From contig DIHK01000006.1 of NCBI GenBank assembly GCA_002420115.1, forward strand, positions 640-19,483: DNA of 18,844 nt. Direction: 5' to 3'. This DNA is from Nitrospira sp. UBA5698 (GTDB taxonomy: Bacteria > Nitrospirota > Nitrospiria > Nitrospirales > Nitrospiraceae). Positions 13,881 to 18,844 of the stretch are shown here, in pieces (the stretch's first letter is position 1; every line of letters starts with the position of its first letter). The translations under genes and the position numbers were made by a program. The notes below the pieces were generated by a model. It worked only from the letters and a program-made list of their open reading frames with translations, was not told where the DNA came from and did no database searches.

Positions 13881-14246
13881 ATGCCTCGCGCAAAAGGTGG
13901 ACCAAAAACGAGAGCCAGACGGAAGAAGCGGATCAAGCTGGCGTCAGGCCAGTACGGCGGGAAGAGCCGGTTGTTCCGTTCAGCAACGGAAAGTGTTGAT
14001 AAGGGGCAGACCTACGCCTACACCGGTCGCAAGAACCGGAAGCGAGATTTCCGGCAGTTGTGGATTGCTCGCATCAGCGCCGCTGTGCGGAGTCACGGAC
14101 TGACCTATAACCGGTTTGTCAACGCCCTCAAGAAGGCCAATGTGCTGTTGGATCGAAAAGTCCTTTCAGACATGGCCATCAAGGACGCCACCGGGTTTGA
14201 GAAATTAGTCGGCCTCGCCAAGCAACACGTGCCCGCAGCAGCCTAA
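13881..14246 (+). CDS. rplT: 50S ribosomal protein L20
   Basis: The 121-residue protein begins PRAKGGPKTRARRKKRIKLA and contains GRKNRKRDFRQLWIARISAA and the GLTYNRFVNALKKANVLLDRK segment, all typical of L20, which binds 23S rRNA early in 50S assembly and represses its own operon in bacteria studied. The ATG at 13881 has AAAGGAG nine bases upstream. It is the last gene of the cluster; a strong hairpin follows 32 bases after the stop. Confidence 0.97.
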   Translation: MPRAKGGPKTRARRKKRIKLASGQYGGKSRLFRSATESVDKGQTYAYTGRKNRKRDFRQLWIARISAAVRSHGLTYNRFVNALKKANVLLDRKVLSDMAIKDATGFEKLVGLAKQHVPAAA

Positions 14247-14278
14247 TCTCGCCTATCAGCGATTACCGTATACAGAAA

Positions 14279-14309
14279 GAAGGGGAGCAACAGAACGTTG
14301 CTCCCCTTC
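14279..14309. terminator. Strong hairpin shared by the convergent rplT and pheT operons
   Basis: GAAGGGGAGCAAC (14279-14291) and GTTGCTCCCCTTC (14297-14309) form a 13-bp perfect stem with an AGAAC loop. On the minus strand it is followed by the T-rich TTTCTGT, so it is the better terminator for pheT; it can also end rplT transcripts. Confidence 0.8.
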
Positions 14310-14369
14310 GTGAATGTTGCAATACCCACGTTGGATGAGGACCGACTGAGCAACGTTCGGTACTGCTGC

Positions 14370-16088
14370 TCACCTTTCGATGATCAGTTGCGAGAGGTTG
14401 AGATCGAAGGCCACAACCGGCATAGTGATCTGCCAACGCTCCAGCACTTCGGGATGGATCTCCCCGATGATGCCGACAGGCTTGTCGGCAATGAGAATAC
14501 GTCCGGCACGGCCTTCCAAGAACGACGGGTGCGGCACCGGTTCCAACCGGTACTCCTTCCCCAAGTAATAGAACAGCGTATCCAGACACGAATGAATCTC
14601 CGAAAAATGCGCGGCAGCATGGGCGATCACTGCCCCCAGAACAGTCTCGGTCCGAGACCCCGACTCGTGAGTGGCGTCCGGAATAGCCACATCACCGGCT
14701 TCGAACAGGCGATGCGGATAAAAGGCCCGACTCGAAGCGGCTTCAATGCGCAGCAGCGAGGGCAAAATCCATTGCCGTAGGCAGGAAAAGTTCAAGGTCA
14801 TTACATTATCGACCTTGACCATCTGCCCCCATTCCGTCTCGTCAATTCGCATATGCCCGGAATACTGTTCCGGCGAACCAAGGATATTGGAGATAATCTC
14901 CTGAAAGCCTAATCCCACCATCAACTCTCGGGCACGATCGGAGACTTGTTCGATACGGGATAATCCGCCGACGGTAAACTGTGCCGGCATGACCGGCGTA
15001 AACTCCGCATATCCACGGCTCATCGCGACATCTTCCACCACATCCATCGTGTGCATCAGATCCTGTCGGTAGGGCGGGAGTTTGACCCGAACAGATCCCT
15101 TCCCAGCAGACACCTCATAGCCGTACACCTCAAGCGCTTGCTGGACGACCTTGATACCAAGTTCTTGGCCAAGCGCCTGCTCGATCGTATGGATCGGAAT
15201 CGTCTTGCTCCTCTTCAAATCCTGTGGCGTGGTCACGCGTTTGCCCAACGAGGTACGCGTGGAATACTCCACAAGGATGGGCTCAATCGTCGCTCCTCGG
15301 TCGGCGAGGTTGGCCGCAAAAATGTTCAAGGTCAGCACAACCATCGGCAAGTCCGTTCCGGTGACTTCGACGAACAGCTGATCATCACCAACCTGCACTT
15401 CCCCGACCTCTCGGCTATTGATGATCGGCGGGAAGGACAACGGTTGGTTGGCCGCGTCTCGCAGGATCGGGACACGGCTTGCTCCAGCCAAAATTCCCCC
15501 ATATTCCAATCCCTTGGGATGGACCATAAGCATCTCCGCCAGGGTCATCACGGTCTCCATTCCCAAGGGGGTAAACCGAGCCTCACCGGGTTGCACCAAT
15601 TCATAGGTTACCGGGAAGGTAATCTTGGAGAGCTGGTAGATGCCGATAGAAACTGTTTTTCGTTTGTGACCGAAGATCTCGGCCAATTTTTCTTGTGTTT
15701 GAATCAACTGGGCCAACCCCTGCGACGTCACCTGATAGCCCCGGGCTGCGCAGGCAGCCACGTATGGGCGGACCTGTTCCATCCCAGGCTTTACCACGAT
15801 TGTTGCTTTGGGCTTTGTCTTCCCCGTTAAGAAGGGATACTGCGCAATCTTCCCCTGCTGCTTGATCCGAATCTGCCGTGCGATACCCTCGCAACACCAC
15901 AAATCCGGTCGATTGCTGTCTTGTAGTTCGATGCGCAATTCTCCGGTATCGGGATTGTGCCCCTTGAGTTCACCCTTCACGAGCATCAACCACTCTTCCA
16001 CTTGCTCAATCGAGACCGTGCGATGTGTGGTCCGAGTTCCCTTCAACAGCGATTCGAAATCGTCTTTGAAAATGGTGATCGTGGGCAT
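14370..16088 (-). CDS. pheT: Phenylalanine--tRNA ligase beta subunit, archaeal/eukaryotic type
   Basis: The 572-residue protein has the short architecture of archaeal and eukaryotic PheRS beta, not the roughly 800-residue bacterial form. It begins directly with the B1 region (SIEQVEEWLMLVKGELKG, 26-43), lacks the bacterial EMAP-like tRNA-binding insert and ends after the catalytic-like core (about 375-572) without the anticodon-binding FDX-ACB domain. The B3/B4 editing region (about 100-270, with FTPLGMETVMTLAEML) and the B5 motif PPYRQDLMHTMDV (338-350) are clear. Together with PheS it charges tRNA-Phe. It lies 8 bases after pheS with no strong Shine-Dalgarno, so translation is probably coupled. 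Its presence in a bacterial chromosome suggests horizontal gene transfer. Confidence 0.9.
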   Translation of the reverse strand: MPTITIFKDDFESLLKGTRTTHRTVSIEQVEEWLMLVKGELKGHNPDTGELRIELQDSNRPDLWCCEGIARQIRIKQQGKIAQYPFLTGKTKPKATIVVKPGMEQVRPYVAACAARGYQVTSQGLAQLIQTQEKLAEIFGHKRKTVSIGIYQLSKITFPVTYELVQPGEARFTPLGMETVMTLAEMLMVHPKGLEYGGILAGASRVPILRDAANQPLSFPPIINSREVGEVQVGDDQLFVEVTGTDLPMVVLTLNIFAANLADRGATIEPILVEYSTRTSLGKRVTTPQDLKRSKTIPIHTIEQALGQELGIKVVQQALEVYGYEVSAGKGSVRVKLPPYRQDLMHTMDVVEDVAMSRGYAEFTPVMPAQFTVGGLSRIEQVSDRARELMVGLGFQEIISNILGSPEQYSGHMRIDETEWGQMVKVDNVMTLNFSCLRQWILPSLLRIEAASSRAFYPHRLFEAGDVAIPDATHESGSRTETVLGAVIAHAAAHFSEIHSCLDTLFYYLGKEYRLEPVPHPSFLEGRAGRILIADKPVGIIGEIHPEVLERWQITMPVVAFDLNLSQLIIER

Positions 16089-16096
16089 GGCGGTAA

Positions 16097-17668
16097 CTAG
16101 AACAATCCTCGGGTGGTCCGAATCAACTCTAGGTTATCGGTGAAGAGCTCTCGAATATCATGGATCCCCAAGGCCACCATCGCCATTCGATCCAGCCCCA
16201 GCCCCCAGGCAATCACGGGTGCTGTGACGCCAAGCGGCACGGTCACTTCCGGACGGAATAAGCCGGCACCTCCAAGTTCCATCCAGCCCAACCGAGGGTG
16301 GCGAACGTGGAGCTCAACGGACGGCTCGGTAAAGGGGAAATAGGCGGGCAAAAACTTGACCTCTTTCGCTTGCGCCACCTCATGGGCAAACAAATTGAGC
16401 AACCCCAAGAGCGTACGGAAATTGATGTCCTCCCCAAGCACGATCCCTTCGACCTGGAAAAAATCCGTCGCATGGGTGGCATCGACTTGATCATAGCGAA
16501 AACATCGGGCGATCGAAAAATATTTCCCGGGGATGTTGGGCGAGGCCGCCAACGTCCGTGCCGAAACCGCGGTCCCCTGGCTGCGCAACACCAGACGTTT
16601 GGCGCGCTGCAGATCAAATGCATAGCCCCACCCGGAGGAGCCCGTCTTGCCGCCGTGTTCATGCACCTGGCCTACCTTGGACAGAATGGATTCGTCCGCC
16701 ATGGCGGCATGAGTCGGTTGTTTCACGAAATACACATCATGAATATCTCTGGCTGGATGGAATTGCGGCATGAATAACGCGTCCATGTTCCAGAACTCGG
16801 TCTCCACCAGGGCTCCACGCATCTCTTGGAATCCCATGCTCACCAGTTTCGCTTTGACCGTATCCAAGAACTCTCGATACGGATGTTTTTTCCCGGTTCC
16901 AACACGCGGCGCCCGAAGACTGATGGTGTATTTCCGGAATCGCTTCTGGCGCCAACTGCCGTCCTTGAGCAGTTCAGGGCTCAGTTGTGAGACTTCCTCC
17001 ACCAATCCCTGATTCATCAATTGCTCGACCGCGCTGGCCCCGGATGGAGACAAGACAAACGAGCGCGTCACACGCTCATCAACGCGGAAAGGCTCCTTGG
17101 CATTCCCACGCTTCACCGAGTAGTCTTCGATCAGCTGTTGACGTTCAGGTGAAAAGCTGGTCAGCTCTCGACTGGACCCGTGAACCTCTTCCAAGAGGGG
17201 CCTGAGCGCGTCGGCAGTCGGGCTCGAACGTCCGGTCGTCTCAATGCACCCGCCCTGGATGATCAGCAAGACGCCTTCCTTTTTCAGCCGTCCCACGGCT
17301 TTGCTGACATCGGAGGGATCCAATCCTGGTTGGGTTTGAAGATCGCCGATCGTAAGCCGCTTTCCAGTTCCGGCTGCGTCACGTGCGGCTGCCAAAATGC
17401 GTTCGATCGGGGCGGCTGCTTGATGATACTCTTCGCCGATTTTTGTGAGTGAGACGACTGGCGTGACGATTTCCGATTGAATCTCGATCAAGCCCTTCGC
17501 CAAGAGCCACTCAACCGCCATACTGAGTTGCGACGGCTCCAACTCCGCAGCCACGGCTAAGTCTTCGCTCTTGAATGCGGCAGCAGGTTGACGCGCACCC
17601 ATAGTCATTAGGACTTTGATTTCGAGAGGATGGAGACTGTCGATGATGCTGGAGATATCCACGCTCAA
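16097..17668 (-). CDS. pheS: Phenylalanine--tRNA ligase alpha subunit, archaeal/eukaryotic type
   Basis: The 523-residue protein is longer than bacterial PheS (about 330). Residues 1-250 are winged-helix-like DNA/tRNA-binding modules (LHPLEIKVLMTMG..., KIGEEY..., IGDLQTQPGLDPSDVSKAVGRL) instead of the bacterial coiled coil. The catalytic core has the archaeal/eukaryotic signature VETEFWNMDALFMPQFHPARD (288-308), motif 2 around CFRYDQVDATHATDFFQVEG (389-408) and motif 3 in WGLGLDRMAM (488-497). The start is TTG at 17668 with AGG four bases upstream; no ATG is near. It begins four bases after the rpe stop, so it belongs to the rsmB-rpe-pheS-pheT operon. The only risk is the exact start. Confidence 0.92.
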   Translation of the reverse strand: MSVDISSIIDSLHPLEIKVLMTMGARQPAAAFKSEDLAVAAELEPSQLSMAVEWLLAKGLIEIQSEIVTPVVSLTKIGEEYHQAAAPIERILAAARDAAGTGKRLTIGDLQTQPGLDPSDVSKAVGRLKKEGVLLIIQGGCIETTGRSSPTADALRPLLEEVHGSSRELTSFSPERQQLIEDYSVKRGNAKEPFRVDERVTRSFVLSPSGASAVEQLMNQGLVEEVSQLSPELLKDGSWRQKRFRKYTISLRAPRVGTGKKHPYREFLDTVKAKLVSMGFQEMRGALVETEFWNMDALFMPQFHPARDIHDVYFVKQPTHAAMADESILSKVGQVHEHGGKTGSSGWGYAFDLQRAKRLVLRSQGTAVSARTLAASPNIPGKYFSIARCFRYDQVDATHATDFFQVEGIVLGEDINFRTLLGLLNLFAHEVAQAKEVKFLPAYFPFTEPSVELHVRHPRLGWMELGGAGLFRPEVTVPLGVTAPVIAWGLGLDRMAMVALGIHDIRELFTDNLELIRTTRGLF

Positions 17669-17672
17669 TGAC

Positions 17673-18374
17673 CTATCGATTCATTGCCGCAGGCGGCGTG
17701 GATGGGACGGCTGTCTGAGCGGCCGCTCGCAGCGCGGCGATCGTCGCCTTGTAATCGCGTTGAGAAAAGATCGCTGACCCTGCAACCAACGTCGTAGCAC
17801 CGGCGGCCACGATTTCCTTTGTGTTCTCGACCTTCACACCGCCGTCGACTTCAAGCAGTGCATGGCTGTTGATCCGATCCAGCATGGCCCGCGCCTCGGC
17901 AATTTTCTTGAGGACCGACGGAATGAACTTTTGCCCACCGAATCCAGGATTGACGGACATGATTAAGACGAGATCGACATCGCCCAGGATGTCTTGTAGA
18001 GAGGAAATAGGAGTGGCCGGATTGAGGGTCACCCCTGCCTTGATCCCCCGTTCCTTGATCGATTGGATCGTGCGGTGGAGATGCGGACAGGCTTCAACAT
18101 GTACGGTCAGATAGTCGGCTCCGGCCTCGACGAAATCTGGAATAAAGGCATCTGCATTGGTGATCATGAGATGCACATCAAGCGGGAGCTTGGTGACCTT
18201 TTTCAGACTTTCAACGATGGGTGGGCCCACCGTCAAATTCGGCACGAAATGGCCGTCCATCACGTCCACATGCAAGAGATCAGCGCCGGCCTGCTCCACA
18301 GCGGCGATTTCTTCCGCCAATCTGGCAAAATCGGCGGAGAGAATCGATGGGGCGATAAGGACCGGTTGGGCCAT
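17673..18374 (-). CDS. rpe: Ribulose-phosphate 3-epimerase
   Basis: The 233-residue TIM barrel interconverts ribulose 5-phosphate and xylulose 5-phosphate in the pentose phosphate or Calvin pathway. The family motifs are intact: APSILSADFARL (8-19), HVDVMDGHFVPN (35-46) with catalytic D37, LDVHLMI (65-71), and LEVDGGVK (174-181) with D177. H35, H68 and the two Asp bind the metal. The C terminus has an extra Ala/Pro-rich tail (SVPSTPP-like). The ATG overlaps the rsmB stop by one base (TAATG), so the genes are coupled; it leads into pheS four bases after its own stop. Confidence 0.97.
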   Translation of the reverse strand: MAQPVLIAPSILSADFARLAEEIAAVEQAGADLLHVDVMDGHFVPNLTVGPPIVESLKKVTKLPLDVHLMITNADAFIPDFVEAGADYLTVHVEACPHLHRTIQSIKERGIKAGVTLNPATPISSLQDILGDVDLVLIMSVNPGFGGQKFIPSVLKKIAEARAMLDRINSHALLEVDGGVKVENTKEIVAAGATTLVAGSAIFSQRDYKATIAALRAAAQTAVPSTPPAAMNR

Positions 18375-18844
18375 TAGCTCATATTCCTCAGACGGACGGC
18401 GTAGAATCCATCCATTCCGACACGATTACACATGGTGGAAAGCGCCCCCTGCTCAGTCACAAAGGGAAGCGCAGTGGGAGGAAGCCAGGGAGCCACAGAT
18501 TCACGCATCCATCCTGGATAGGCCTTGCAAAATCGGCTCACAACCTCTTCAGTTTCCTCAGGTTCTGCTGAGCAGGTACTATAGACCAGCACGCCGCCGG
18601 GCCGCAAGCAGGGAGCGACCGATTCAAGGATCTGACCCTGTAATATCTGATGTCGAGCGAAGGTGGATTCCTGGCGCTGACTTTTCGATTCCGGATGGCG
18701 CCGCAAGACGCCAAGTCCACTGCACGGGGCATCGACCAGAATACGGTCGAACATGGGCAATCCGGCATGACGAATCCGCGTCATTTCCAACGGCCAGTCA
18801 GCAGTCCGCCTTGCGTCACTCACGATGGGGACAATACAGTGCAA
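18374..18844 (-). CDS. rsmB: 16S rRNA (cytosine-967-C5)-methyltransferase, C-terminal part (partial, runs off right edge)
   Basis: The open frame covers 156 residues ending at the TAA that overlaps rpe. It contains VDAPCSGLGVLRRHPESK, with the Pro-Cys pair of the m5C methyltransferase motif IV, and VYSTCSAEPEE with the catalytic cysteine of motif VI. HPE..K after DAPCSGLG is typical of RsmB (Sun/Fmu). The SAM-binding N-terminal half and the NusB-like domain lie outside the window, so the first codon visible here (TTG) is not a start. RsmB modifies C967 of 16S rRNA; an RsmF-type homologue is the alternative. Confidence 0.9.
   Translation of the reverse strand: MHCIVPIVSDARRTADWPLEMTRIRHAGLPMFDRILVDAPCSGLGVLRRHPESKSQRQESTFARHQILQGQILESVAPCLRPGGVLVYSTCSAEPEETEEVVSRFCKAYPGWMRESVAPWLPPTALPFVTEQGALSTMCNRVGMDGFYAVRLRNMS

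Noticed and set aside
15051..15830. Plus-strand open frame of 259 codons inside pheT
   Set aside because: It is antisense to the B1-B5 regions of PheT, which carry clear family motifs; it has no motifs of its own.

Overview
The window looks like a chromosomal segment of a free-living Gram-negative-type bacterium. My best guess is a member of Nitrospirota (Nitrospira-like), from the mix of genes: a CysD/CysN plus APS-reductase sulfate assimilation operon, a bacterial ribosomal cluster and an archaeal-type PheRS. No rRNA is present and no search was possible, so the taxonomy is inference. The window carries housekeeping and assimilation genes; I see no insertion sequence, prophage, CRISPR array or plasmid signature.

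Region 1 (1-1702, minus strand): a two-gene envelope operon. A membrane-anchored OmpA/Pal-like peptidoglycan-binding protein overlaps by ATGA a membrane-anchored coiled-coil repeat protein that ends, at the window edge, in a helix-hairpin-helix motif. The second gene runs off the left edge and is easy to miss because it has no stop codon here.

Region 2 (2106-9605, minus strand): an assimilatory sulfate reduction operon in the order Rrf2 regulator, sulfite reductase fused to a helical domain and a TusA domain, cysH (iron-sulfur APS reductase type), a TrpD-like protein of unknown role, cysD, and cysN fused to a decayed APS-kinase-like domain. Sulfate would be activated to APS by CysD/CysN, reduced to sulfite by CysH and to sulfide by the sulfite reductase. 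A palindrome at the start of the transcript is a good candidate Rrf2 operator. A 12-bp-stem hairpin follows cysN.

Region 3 (9859-14246, plus strand): a strong sigma70-type promoter, a Fis-type HTH regulator, an HU-family protein, a nested hairpin, tRNA-Val(GAC), then thrS, infC (apparent AUC start), rpmI and rplT, i.e. the usual bacterial translation cluster.

Region 4 (14370-18844, minus strand): convergent with region 3 across a hairpin, an operon rsmB (3' part) - rpe - pheS - pheT. Both PheRS subunits have the archaeal/eukaryotic architecture, not the bacterial one. They sit next to infC-rpmI-rplT, where many bacteria carry their own pheST, but in the opposite orientation.
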